Part shown: positions 40,401 to 47,611 of the stretch, piece by piece
Layout: every line of letters starts with the position of its first letter
Numbering within the stretch: position 1 is the first letter of the stretch
Assembly (NCBI GenBank): GCA_944387775.1
Contig: CALXGE010000007.1
Span: 1 to 47,611, forward strand
Origin: an uncultured Oscillospiraceae bacterium
Lineage (GTDB): Bacteria; Bacillota; Clostridia; Oscillospirales; Oscillospiraceae
DNA: 47,611 nt
Direction: 5' to 3'
Translations under genes and position numbers: made by a program
The notes under the pieces: generated by a model
Databases searched by the model: none
The model's input: only the letters and a program-made list of their open reading frames with translations
Told to the model about the DNA's origin: nothing

Positions 40401-41135
40401 ATGAGCGAACGATTTCTGCGCAATGAGATGCTGCTGGGGGCTGCGGCCATGCAGCGACTGGCCGCGTCCCATGTTTGTGTCATCGGCCTGGGCGGTGTAG
40501 GCAGCTACGCTGTGGAAGCCCTGGCTCGCGCCGGTGTGGGAGAACTGACCCTGGTGGACCAGGACGTGTACGGTGAGAGCAACCTCAACCGCCAGCTGGG
40601 AGCTCTGTACTCCACCCTGGGCCAGAGCAAGGCAGAGGTGCTGGCCCGGCGGGTGCAGGATATCAATCCGGACTGCCTGGTCCACCCAGTGATAGGCCGC
40701 TATGCGGCGGAGGACCGGGAGCGGTTTTTCGGACCATATGACTATATTGCCGATGCCATTGACCTGGTGTCCTGCAAGGTGGACCTCATCTGTCAGGCTA
40801 TGGAACGGGGAATTCCCATTCTTTCCGCTCTGGGTACCGGAAATAAGCTGGATCCCTCTTTGATCGAGGTGACGGATCTCAGCAAGACCAAGGGATGCCC
40901 CCTGGCCCGGGTCATGCGCCGGGAGCTGGGCCGCCGGGGAATCCGTCATCTGAAGGTGGTGTACAGCCCCGAGGAGGCGGCTCCCTGCGCGGCGCTGGAG
41001 ACGCCGCCGCCTGGACGGCGCAGCGTTCCCGCCAGTGTGCCCTGGGTCCCCTCTGTAGCGGGACTTATGATGGGCGGGGCCATTGTCATGGATCTGGTAG
41101 CGGGACTTCTGCCGGAGGAGGAGAAGGTACGATGA
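40401..41135 (+). CDS. tcdA: tRNA threonylcarbamoyladenosine dehydratase (TcdA/CsdL)
   Basis: A 244-residue E1-like enzyme of the ThiF/MoeB fold. VIGLGGVGSYAVEALARAGV is the ATP-binding loop, DQDVYGESNLNRQ the adenylation site, and DAIDLVSCKVDLI a conserved Asp-rich stretch. It cyclises t6A37 of tRNA to ct6A in an ATP-dependent step. The ATG at 40401 begins MSERFLRNEMLLG, the usual family start; its ribosome site is weak, and an in-frame start at 40338 is possible. It overlaps the DUF554 gene by four bases. Confidence 0.9.
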   Translation: MSERFLRNEMLLGAAAMQRLAASHVCVIGLGGVGSYAVEALARAGVGELTLVDQDVYGESNLNRQLGALYSTLGQSKAEVLARRVQDINPDCLVHPVIGRYAAEDRERFFGPYDYIADAIDLVSCKVDLICQAMERGIPILSALGTGNKLDPSLIEVTDLSKTKGCPLARVMRRELGRRGIRHLKVVYSPEEAAPCAALETPPPGRRSVPASVPWVPSVAGLMMGGAIVMDLVAGLLPEEEKVR

Positions 41136-41827
41136 TGCTGACAGGTACGTTGGTCAACGCCGCAGGGATTCTTGTGGGCGGCGGCGTGGGGCTTTTGGTC
41201 CACCGCCTTATGCGCCGGGGTGTACCGGAGCGTTTCAGCGACATGGTGATGAAGGGCATCGGACTTTGCACCATCTATATCGCTGCCACCGGCCTCCTGG
41301 ACGGCAGCAAATCCCTGGTAACCATCCTCTCTGTGGTTTTTGGCGCCATCCTGGGGGAGTGGCTGGATCTGGATGGAAAGATTCGCGCCCTTGGTCAAAA
41401 GTTGGAACATCGCTTTGCCCGGCAGGGAGACACCGGTTTTGCCCAGGGCTTTATGGCAGCCACTCTGCTTTTCTGCGTAGGAACCATGGCTATCAAGGGC
41501 TCTCTGGACGGAGGCCTCCGCGGGGACCATGCTACGCTGTATGCCAAGTCTGTGATGGATACCATCAGCGCCTGCATCTTCTCCTCTACGCTGGGGCTGG
41601 GGGTTCTGTTTTCTGCCGTGCCGGTGATTCTTTACCAGGGTACCATTACGCTGCTGGCCTCCATCGCGGGACCCTATCTGGGGGACAGCGTGATCGCAGA
41701 GATGAATACGGTGGGTTCCCTGCTGCTTCTGGGGCTGTCCCTGGACCTCCTCGGGATCGCCCATCTGAAGCTCATGAATTATATCCCCGCGATGTTTCTG
41801 CCCATTCTCCTGTGTCTGTTCCTGTAA
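41132..41827 (+). CDS. DUF554 family membrane protein
   Basis: A 231-residue protein with six or seven membrane segments. The start TGTLVNAAGILVGGGVGLLV, the middle FVGAILGEWLDLD-like block (VVFGAILGEWLDLDGKI) and FCVGTMAIKGSLDGGLRGDH are typical of DUF554 (YdfK-like). Function unknown; small-molecule transport is a guess. The first of two adjacent ATGs overlaps the tcdA stop, so the two are translationally coupled. Confidence 0.88.
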   Translation: MMLTGTLVNAAGILVGGGVGLLVHRLMRRGVPERFSDMVMKGIGLCTIYIAATGLLDGSKSLVTILSVVFGAILGEWLDLDGKIRALGQKLEHRFARQGDTGFAQGFMAATLLFCVGTMAIKGSLDGGLRGDHATLYAKSVMDTISACIFSSTLGLGVLFSAVPVILYQGTITLLASIAGPYLGDSVIAEMNTVGSLLLLGLSLDLLGIAHLKLMNYIPAMFLPILLCLFL

Positions 41828-41890
41828 AATCCGGCGGCTGCCATAATTTCTAAAAAACAGGCCTGCAAATTGCAGAAAGAGAAAAATAAG

Positions 41891-41919
41891 TTGTCATAGC
41901 GCGCTTTTTGTGGTACAGT
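41891..41919 (+). promoter_or_regulatory. Promoter of the DivIVA-domain gene
   Basis: TTGTCA (41891-41896), 17-base spacer, TACAGT (41914-41919). Confidence 0.65.
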
Positions 41920-41952
41920 GGTGTACAGACCAGAAATAAGGTGGTACAAACC

Positions 41953-42756
41953 ATGGATAATCATATTTTTCGCAGTGCTCTGGGTGGATTCAACCGCCAG
42001 GATGTAACTGAGTATATCGAGCGAACCGGCAAGGAGGCGGCGGAGGCCGCCCAGCGCCTGGAAGAGCAAATCAAGACCCTTCAGGACAGCGAGACGGAGG
42101 CACGGGAGGCCCTGGAGACCTGTACCCAGGAAAAGGAAGAACTGCATCAGCAGCTCAAGGATATGACCAATCAGTACACTGAGGCCAAGGCGAACTGGGA
42201 CTCCCAGAGCAAGGCTGCGGCGGATCTCCAGGCTGATGTGACCCGGCAGAAGAACGTGATCCAAGAGCTCACCGGAGAGAATGAAAAGCTTTCCCGTCGT
42301 GTCCGGGAGCTAGAGGCCAAGGCGGAGCATCTGAGGCAGGAGAAGGAGCGTCTGACCCAGCTGGAGTTGGATGCCAAGCGCCGCTCTGAGGAGACGGAGG
42401 CCAAGGCTGGTGAGGAGGCCCGGGGCGTGATGGAAGCCGCCCGCAGTCAGGCTGCGGAGATCACCAGCAGAGCCCAGACCCAGGCGGACGATATTATCGC
42501 CAAGGCGAAGACTCAGGCAGAGGCTATCGAGGCGGAAGCCAAGGCCCAGGCAGAGGTCCTCCTGCGAGAGACGGAGGAGCAGGTAGAGGGCACTGTAAAC
42601 CAGTTCGGCGCGCTCTTCAGCTCCTTTGAGACCATCACAGGCCATCTGACAAACGAACTGCGGAAAATGGATGTGACGGTATCCCAGCTGCCCATCAGCT
42701 TCAACCACCTGCGGGACAGCTTGCAGGCCCTGCTGGAGCGGGCCAAGAAGCGGTAA
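41953..42756 (+). CDS. DivIVA-domain coiled-coil protein
   Basis: A 267-residue protein. The N-terminus FRSALGGFNRQDVTEYIERT matches the DivIVA/GpsB membrane-binding head, followed by about 180 residues of heptad coiled coil rich in Glu, Ala, Lys and Gln, and a C-terminal segment with LPISFNHLRDSLQALLERAKKR. Several Ala/Gln/Lys-rich near-repeats occur around 165-205. Such proteins mark curved membrane at poles and septa and organise wall growth. The head lacks the paired Phe/Arg tip that I would expect in true DivIVA, so it may be a paralogue. ATG 41953 follows AAGGTGG. Confidence 0.8.
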   Translation: MDNHIFRSALGGFNRQDVTEYIERTGKEAAEAAQRLEEQIKTLQDSETEAREALETCTQEKEELHQQLKDMTNQYTEAKANWDSQSKAAADLQADVTRQKNVIQELTGENEKLSRRVRELEAKAEHLRQEKERLTQLELDAKRRSEETEAKAGEEARGVMEAARSQAAEITSRAQTQADDIIAKAKTQAEAIEAEAKAQAEVLLRETEEQVEGTVNQFGALFSSFETITGHLTNELRKMDVTVSQLPISFNHLRDSLQALLERAKKR

Positions 42757-42773
42757 ATAGATGTGTATTATGC

Positions 42774-42807
42774 GAGCAGCGCCCTGCACAGGGCGCTGCT
42801 CTTTTTT
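42774..42807 (+). terminator. Terminator after the DivIVA-domain gene
   Basis: A 12-bp stem GAGCAGCGCCCT/AGGGCGCTGCTC followed by TTTTTT. Confidence 0.93.
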
Positions 42808-42861
42808 ACTTGGATTAGCCTTCGGAACAGAAAAAATGCCAGGCTGACGACAGGGGCGGCG

Positions 42862-42890
42862 TTGCCTTTTCCAGGGGAGTATGGTATGCT
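42862..42890 (+). promoter_or_regulatory. Promoter of the nucleotidyltransferase gene
   Basis: TTGCCT (42862-42867), 17-base spacer, TATGCT (42885-42890). Confidence 0.65.
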
Positions 42891-42937
42891 GGTGCCACCG
42901 GGAGGAGACCCGGACAACAGCGATGGAGGAAAGCGAT

Positions 42938-43864
42938 ATGAGTAAACCTGTACTGGTGGTACTGGCCGCCGGCATGGGCAGCCGGTATGGCGGTCTCAAG
43001 CAGATGGACCCTGTGGGCGGCCATGGCCAGAGCATCATCGACTATTCGATTTACGATGCCCGGCGGGCAGGATTTGAGAAGGTAATTTTCGTCATCAAAC
43101 ATGAGATTGAGGAGGATTTTAAGGAGTTGGTGGGCAACCGGATTAGCCGAGGGATCCAGGTGGAGTATGCGTATCAATCCCTGGACGACCTGCCGGCGGG
43201 CTATCGGGTTCCCACTGGTCGGACCAAGCCCTGGGGTACTACTCATGCAGTACTGGCGGCCCGGGACCTTATTGACGGGCCCTTCGCGGTGATCAACGCC
43301 GACGACTACTATGGCCCCGATGCATTCTGCTCCATTTTCCAGTATCTCTCCAGCCATGGGGATGTGCCGGAGGGGTACCGCTATGCCATGGCAGGCTATC
43401 TCCTGGGCAATACGGTGACAGAGCATGGGAGTGTGGCCAGGGGTGTCTGTAAAATGAATGCTGATGGCATTTTGGAGGATGTAGTGGAGCGTACCCAGAT
43501 CGAAAAAGATGGCAAGGATGCTCGCTTTACAGTGGATGGTGGCCAGACCTGGACGCCGCTGCCGGGTAATACTTTGGTATCCATGAACTTCTGGGGGTTC
43601 CAGCGCAGCTTTATTGACGAGGCACAGGCTCGTTTCCCCACGTTTTTGGATCAGATTTTGACCAGCAACCCGGAAAAAGGGGAGGTATACCTGCCCCTGG
43701 TAGTAAGCCAGATGATTCATGAGGGGCACACCCAGGTGAAGGTGCTGCCCAGCCACGATAAGTGGTACGGTGTGACCTACCGCGAGGATAAACCGTCTGT
43801 GGTCCAGGCACTGGCGGACAAAACCGCTCGTGGCGAGTATCCTGAAAACCTTTGGAATGTATAG
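42938..43864 (+). CDS. Sugar-phosphate nucleotidyltransferase-like protein
   Basis: A 308-residue NTP_transferase-fold protein. LVVLAAGMGSRYGGLKQMDPVG is the nucleotide loop with the conserved Arg and Lys, and FAVINADDYYGPDAF holds the metal-binding Asp. The family (about 300 residues, single domain) is close to glucose-1-phosphate thymidylyl- or uridylyltransferases, but the sugar and nucleotide are not known. GGAGGAAAGCGAT precedes ATG 42938. No sugar pathway genes surround it. Confidence 0.87.
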   Translation: MSKPVLVVLAAGMGSRYGGLKQMDPVGGHGQSIIDYSIYDARRAGFEKVIFVIKHEIEEDFKELVGNRISRGIQVEYAYQSLDDLPAGYRVPTGRTKPWGTTHAVLAARDLIDGPFAVINADDYYGPDAFCSIFQYLSSHGDVPEGYRYAMAGYLLGNTVTEHGSVARGVCKMNADGILEDVVERTQIEKDGKDARFTVDGGQTWTPLPGNTLVSMNFWGFQRSFIDEAQARFPTFLDQILTSNPEKGEVYLPLVVSQMIHEGHTQVKVLPSHDKWYGVTYREDKPSVVQALADKTARGEYPENLWNV

Positions 43865-43885
43865 TGATTTCCCTTAACACAAAAG

Positions 43886-43915
43886 ATGGCCCCGGAGCAT
43901 GTGCTCCGGGGCCAT
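43886..43915. terminator. Bidirectional terminator between convergent genes
   Basis: ATGGCCCCGGAGC-atgt-GCTCCGGGGCCAT, between the nucleotidyltransferase gene (plus) and the MATE gene (minus). Confidence 0.85.
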
Positions 43916-43933
43916 TTACTATGTACATACCGG

Positions 43934-45295
43934 TCAATCCAGAGCAGGATGCCGGTCCAGGACCTTGTTGATGGTCAGGCGATAAACAATGATACTGACC
44001 ACGGGGGCAATGATATCGGATACCGGTTCTGCCCAGAAGGCCATCTTGGCCTCAAAAAACAGGGGGATCAAAAAGAGAGCAATAAAGTATACCAACTTAC
44101 GGAAAGCGGAAAGAGAGAAGGCAATCCGTACCTGGCCCATACCGGTAAAACCGTCAACGATCTCGTACTGAACGCCCAGTGGGATAATGGCCAATGTGCA
44201 GATACCGATAGCCCACAGAGACAGCTGGCTGACGGCTGGATCCTGCGTAAACAGCCGGACAAACAGATGGCCTGCCACCCGGGCCAGGATAAAGAGGAGG
44301 ACCGTATAGCCCACGCACAGTTTCACAATCTCCTTCTGAGCATCCAGGACCCGCTGTTTATTCCGAGCTCCGTAGTTGAAGGCAAGAATCGTCTGTGTGC
44401 CGCCGGAGATGCCGCCCAGGGGCATGGTTACCACCAGCATAAAGCTCTGGGCAATGGTGGCGCAGGTCACCAGCATGTCCCCTTGCTCTGCTCCGCCGTA
44501 GCGTTGGAGAATGGCATTCATGGCGATAATCATTACATTGTCGATGGCAATAATGATAAAGGGAGTAAAGCCTATGGCCAGCACATGGCCCATGATAGGC
44601 AGGTTATAGCCGCCGAAGGTGATCCGCAGCCGGGTCTTTTTCCCAAATAGAAAGAAGAGACCGTAGGCAGCACTGGCCATCTGAGACAAGACAGTGGCCA
44701 GGGCGCCTCCAGCTACGCCCATGTCCAGAAGGAAGATAAATACAGGATCCAGAGCAATATTCAGCGCTGCGCCCAGCAGCACCAGACGCATGCTTACCTT
44801 GGCAAAGCCTTGGGCCAGAATGAACTGGCTGAGGCCGGTGGAGAGGAGGGCGAATACCGTACCGCTGAGGTATACGGTGAAATAGGCATTGGCATAGGGA
44901 TACGTGGCATCGCTGGCACCGAAGAGGTAGAGCATAGGGCGGCGCAGCGGGATTACTATTGCAGTGAGGACCGCTGCGGCGACCAGCAGCATGACAAAAC
45001 AGTTGGCCAGAATTCGGCGGGCCCGTTCCTCGTTGCCCTCCCCCAGACTGATGCTCATCAGCGGCGCACCGCCTACACCGATCAGGAAGGCCACAGAGCC
45101 CACCATGGTCACTACCGGACCACATACGCCTACACCGGCCAGCGCAATATCACCTACTTCGGGAATATTGCCGATGTACATTCGATCCACGATGCTGTAT
45201 AATACACTGACAAACTGGGCAAGCATGCTGGGGATAGCGATGCGCCACACCAGCTGCCGGATATTGTCTCTGCCCAGGTCATTTTCAAGAGCCAT
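43934..45295 (-). CDS. MATE family efflux transporter
   Basis: A 453-residue transporter with 12 membrane helices in two related halves. It has the early RQLVWRIAIPSMLAQFVSVLYSIVDRMYIG, GVGGAPLMSISLGEGNEERA and the mid-protein GISGGTQTILAFNYGARNKQRV, all MATE-like. It exports cationic drugs or metabolites with Na+ or H+. I chose ATG 45295 (MALENDLGRDNIRQL); an in-frame GTG at 45331 lies only about ten bases from the predicted transcription start and has no ribosome site. Divergent from the EFR1 gene. Confidence 0.9.
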   Translation of the reverse strand: MALENDLGRDNIRQLVWRIAIPSMLAQFVSVLYSIVDRMYIGNIPEVGDIALAGVGVCGPVVTMVGSVAFLIGVGGAPLMSISLGEGNEERARRILANCFVMLLVAAAVLTAIVIPLRRPMLYLFGASDATYPYANAYFTVYLSGTVFALLSTGLSQFILAQGFAKVSMRLVLLGAALNIALDPVFIFLLDMGVAGGALATVLSQMASAAYGLFFLFGKKTRLRITFGGYNLPIMGHVLAIGFTPFIIIAIDNVMIIAMNAILQRYGGAEQGDMLVTCATIAQSFMLVVTMPLGGISGGTQTILAFNYGARNKQRVLDAQKEIVKLCVGYTVLLFILARVAGHLFVRLFTQDPAVSQLSLWAIGICTLAIIPLGVQYEIVDGFTGMGQVRIAFSLSAFRKLVYFIALFLIPLFFEAKMAFWAEPVSDIIAPVVSIIVYRLTINKVLDRHPALD

Positions 45296-45344
45296 AGGAC
45301 TACACACCACACTTTTCTGGGAATTTTCCACGAAGGGCTGGGTG

Positions 45345-45373
45345 ATTATAGCACCGATTCAGAGAAATAGCAA
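45345..45373 (-). promoter_or_regulatory. Promoter of the MATE transporter gene
   Basis: Minus strand TTGCTA (45373-45368), 17-base spacer, TATAAT (45350-45345). Confidence 0.75.
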
Positions 45374-45478
45374 GGGTGGGGCAAGAATCTTTTTCCAGAA
45401 CAGAAAAATTCTTTTTTCTGTGGAAAAAATCCAGGAAAAAGAGTATCATATCATTATTACCATGAGAGGGGACGCCAA

Positions 45479-46261
45479 ATGATCTTTTACTTTTCTGCTA
45501 CAGGCAACAGCAAATATGTGGCGGAGCGTATTGCTGGGGCTACAGATGACCATGTGATCTTTCTGCGGGATGCGATTCGTAGCCGCTGCTACCAGTTTGA
45601 CATCAGCCAGGAGAAGAGAATTGGCTTTGTAACGCCTACCTACTACTACGGCCTGCCCAGCGTGATGACGTTTTTCCTGGAGAAGCTGAAGCTCACCGGG
45701 TATCGGGATCAGTATGTCTATCTGGTGCTTACCTGCGGCAAGACCACAGGCGACGCCGCCGGCCAGATGGGAAAGCTTCTCAAGGCCAAGGGGATTACCC
45801 TCTCCGCCCAGTTTGGCATTCCCATGGTGGACAACTTTATTCCTCTCTTCAAGATCGATAGTCAGGAAGAGATCGAGAAAAAGCTGGACGCTGCGGAGGA
45901 GTATATTGATGAGGCCCGCCGGGTCATCCGTGCTCGGGGAACAGGGGACTACAACCGCTGCCAGGGGGCGGCGCCGGGAGTGGTGACTACTGTGGCTTAC
46001 AGTGCCTATGCCCATGGCCGCTCCACTAAGCCCTTTCTGGTCACCGATGCCTGTATCAGCTGCGGGCTGTGTCAGGAGATATGTCCCTGTGGAGCCATCG
46101 CCCTTACGGATGGGAAGCCGGCATGGGTCAAACCCCAGTGCGTGCGGTGTCTGGGATGTATCCACCGCTGTCCCACCAAGGCCATCCACTGGAAACGGGC
46201 CGATGAGGATCGGGGCCGCTACTATAATCCTCGGGTGGAGCCCTATCGTCCTTTGACCTGA
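45479..46261 (+). CDS. EFR1 family flavodoxin/ferredoxin protein
   Basis: A 260-residue redox protein. Residues about 1-170 form a flavodoxin-like domain (MIFYFSATGNSKYVAERIAG is the FMN phosphate loop; later VTPTYYYGLPSVM). Residues about 185-235 carry a two-cluster bacterial ferredoxin, CISCGLCQEICPCGAI and CVRCLGCIHRCPTKAI, both complete. This is the EFR1 layout (Ehrlichia/Clostridia flavodoxin plus 2[4Fe-4S]). It carries low-potential electrons; partners are not apparent here. Purine-rich GAGAGGGGACGCC lies before the ATG. Confidence 0.9.
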   Translation: MIFYFSATGNSKYVAERIAGATDDHVIFLRDAIRSRCYQFDISQEKRIGFVTPTYYYGLPSVMTFFLEKLKLTGYRDQYVYLVLTCGKTTGDAAGQMGKLLKAKGITLSAQFGIPMVDNFIPLFKIDSQEEIEKKLDAAEEYIDEARRVIRARGTGDYNRCQGAAPGVVTTVAYSAYAHGRSTKPFLVTDACISCGLCQEICPCGAIALTDGKPAWVKPQCVRCLGCIHRCPTKAIHWKRADEDRGRYYNPRVEPYRPLT

Positions 46262-46321
46262 TGGCAGTGTCCCGTTTTTCCCTAAAGGCAGAGAAAAACT
46301 CCCGGAGAACTTAGATTTTTG

Positions 46322-46360
46322 CGCCGCTGCTGGCTATTGGCTGGCAGCGGCGTCATTTTC
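46322..46360 (+). terminator. Terminator after the EFR1 gene
   Basis: CGCCGCTGC / GCAGCGGCG with an inner TGGC-tatt-GGCT, followed by TCATTTTCT. Confidence 0.75.
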
Positions 46361-46378
46361 TGCCACTAAGTGAAAACC

Positions 46379-46393
46379 TTAACAATTTGTTAA
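46379..46393. promoter_or_regulatory. TTAACAA-T-TTGTTAA dyad upstream of the activase gene
   Basis: A perfect 7+7 inverted repeat just upstream of the -35 box. Its half-sites equal the Rex half-sites but in the opposite order, so it is not a canonical Rex site. It may bind another repressor, or a single Rex half. Confidence 0.35.
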
Positions 46394-46404
46394 TGATTTA
46401 CCTA

Positions 46405-46433
46405 TCTACATTTGCGAAAAAATGTGTTATAAT
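46405..46433 (+). promoter_or_regulatory. Promoter of the activase-type gene
   Basis: TCTACA (46405-46410), 17-base spacer, TATAAT (46428-46433). The -35 box is weak. Confidence 0.55.
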
Positions 46434-46531
46434 GCGTGGAAAATGGGCATGTTATGTAGTTTAGCCGGGGAGCCGGCTTCCAGAAGGAAAGGAGATCAGG
46501 CGGCCCGCATTTGCAGGGCCGCAGGACAGAT

Positions 46532-47611
46532 ATGAACCAGCATGCGGAAAACACCTTGGCTCTGGGAATCGACATCGGTTCCACAACAGCCAAGGTGGTT
46601 TTAGTGGACAATGGAAAGGTCCTGTACGAAAAATATCAGCGCCACTTCTCCCAGGTGCGGCAGAAGACCCTGGAGCTACTGGCGGAGGCGGCCCCACTGG
46701 CAGGGGATCGGCCTCTGACGGCGGCGATCTCCGGCTCGGCAGGCCTGGGCCTTGCCCAGGGGGCAAAAGTGCCCTTTGTTCAGGAGGTGTTTGCCACCGG
46801 TGAGGTGGTCAAGCAGTTGGAGCCGGATACCTCCGTGGTTATCGAGCTGGGAGGAGAGGACGCTAAGATCATCTTTTTTGACGGCGGCATCGATGAGCGG
46901 ATGAACGGCTCCTGCGCCGGTGGTACCGGTGCGTTTATCGACCAGATGGCCACGCTGCTGAATGTGACGGCAGATGAGTTGGATGAGCTGAGCCTGGGCA
47001 GCCAGCGGCTCTATCCTATCGCCTCTCGGTGCGGTGTGTTTGCTAAGACAGATATCCAGCCCCTTCTCAACCAGGGAGCCCGCCACGAGGATGTGGCTGC
47101 CAGTATTTATCAGGCGGTGGTGAACCAGACCATTGCAGGCCTGGCCCAGGGACGGAAGATCACCGGGAAGGTGCTGTTCCTGGGTGGGCCCCTTTACTAC
47201 TGCAAGGGCCTGCGCCGCCGGTTCCAGGAGACGTTAAAGCTCTCCGACGACCAGGCAGTGTTCCCGGAGTATGGCCGCTTTGCCGTGGCCATGGGCGCGG
47301 CCCTCTACGGCATGCGGGCGGGGGAGACCTGTACCATGGCTCAGCTGCGCCGACAGATCGAGAACAGCGTCTCCACCCGATCCGAGGCCAACCTCCTGCC
47401 GCCGCTGTTTCAGACGGAGGCAGATTATCAGGAGTTCCGGCAGCGCCACAGCGCCGCCGATGTGGTCCGGCGGGACATCCAGGATTACCAAGGTGATGCC
47501 TGGCTGGGTATCGACTGCGGCAGCACCACCACCAAGGTGGCCCTCCTCAGTACGGATAAGGAGCTGCTCTATACCTACTACGCCTCCAACCGGGGCAACC
47601 CGGTGCAGATC
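46532..47611 (+). CDS. Large acyl-CoA dehydratase activase-related ATPase (5' part)
   Basis: An open frame of 360 codons runs off the right edge. It begins MNQHAENTLALGIDIGSTTAKVVLVDNGKV, an ASKHA (BadF/BadG/HgdC-type) phosphate loop, followed by ISGSAGLGLAQ, VIELGGEDAKIIFF, MNGSCAGGTGAFIDQMA and FLGGPLYYCKGLRRRF, all activase motifs. Around codon 326 a second phosphate-loop start appears (WLGIDCGSTTTKVALLSTDK), so two ASKHA domains are in tandem, as in the very large DUF2229-containing activase-related proteins of Clostridia. Activases use ATP to push an electron from a [4Fe-4S] cluster into 2-hydroxyacyl-CoA dehydratases or similar enzymes. GCAGGACAGAT precedes the ATG. Confidence 0.9.
   Translation, partial: MNQHAENTLALGIDIGSTTAKVVLVDNGKVLYEKYQRHFSQVRQKTLELLAEAAPLAGDRPLTAAISGSAGLGLAQGAKVPFVQEVFATGEVVKQLEPDTSVVIELGGEDAKIIFFDGGIDERMNGSCAGGTGAFIDQMATLLNVTADELDELSLGSQRLYPIASRCGVFAKTDIQPLLNQGARHEDVAASIYQAVVNQTIAGLAQGRKITGKVLFLGGPLYYCKGLRRRFQETLKLSDDQAVFPEYGRFAVAMGAALYGMRAGETCTMAQLRRQIENSVSTRSEANLLPPLFQTEADYQEFRQRHSAADVVRRDIQDYQGDAWLGIDCGSTTTKVALLSTDKELLYTYYASNRGNPVQI

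Noticed and set aside
39054..40949. A 631-residue open frame opposite the parvulin and tcdA genes
   Set aside because: It crosses a promoter-terminator boundary and both real genes, and has no family features.
1..47611. Mobile elements, prophage, CRISPR arrays, toxin-antitoxin pairs, tRNA or rRNA
   Set aside because: I looked for transposase motifs, flanking inverted repeats, evenly spaced direct repeats and cloverleaf ends and saw none.

Overview
The window reads as an ordinary chromosomal stretch of a strict anaerobe of the Clostridia, most likely the Oscillospiraceae (Flavonifractor, Lawsonibacter or Oscillibacter-like). The reasons are fairly high GC by eye, AAGGAGG ribosome sites, sigma-A promoters with 17-base spacers, a clostridial set of proteins (DUF5693 with CsaB, EFR1 ferredoxin, ferredoxin-type aldo/keto reductase, 2-hydroxyacyl-CoA dehydratase activase) and molybdenum hydroxylases. 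The genus is inference. I see no phage, insertion sequence, CRISPR array, tRNA or rRNA.

Layout. 1-2411: tail of the window edge, a FUSC-like membrane protein and an iron alcohol dehydrogenase whose promoter carries two Rex-type palindromes. 2650-4120: a PAP2 phosphatase and a small DUF4870-like membrane protein. 4139-8316: a BlaI-type repressor overlapping a very large BlaR1-like M56 metalloprotease that carries a LytR-CpsA-Psr (LCP) domain in place of a penicillin sensor; this is the most unusual protein here. 8320-13903: a structured RNA leader with two terminator-like hairpins, then the complete livKHMGF branched-chain amino acid ABC importer. 13919-19214, minus strand: ruvX, DUF5693, csaB and murJ, a cell-envelope group. 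19335-22943: rpmG, secE, nusG, rplK, rplA, an L10 leader, rplJ and rplL, closed by a terminator with no rpoB behind it.

23015-25453: an aldose epimerase-like protein, a DNA-repair methyltransferase and a low-molecular-weight tyrosine phosphatase. 25524-37121 is a molybdenum hydroxylase region: a MocA/YgfJ cofactor protein, divergent from xdhABC, a 33-residue small protein, a ModE-like regulator and, after a DUF1292 protein and a class A penicillin-binding protein, a second fused molybdenum hydroxylase of the selenium-dependent type. Together these suggest purine or related heterocycle oxidation with molybdate-linked control. 37230-43915: Fe-S aldo/keto reductase, membrane-anchored parvulin, TcdA, DUF554, a DivIVA-domain protein and a sugar nucleotidyltransferase. 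43934-47611: a MATE exporter divergent from an EFR1 flavodoxin/ferredoxin, and the first 360 codons of a large activase-type ATPase that runs off the window.

Coordinates were checked by reading start and stop codons in the sequence. Promoters, operators and terminators were found by eye; folds and family searches were not run.
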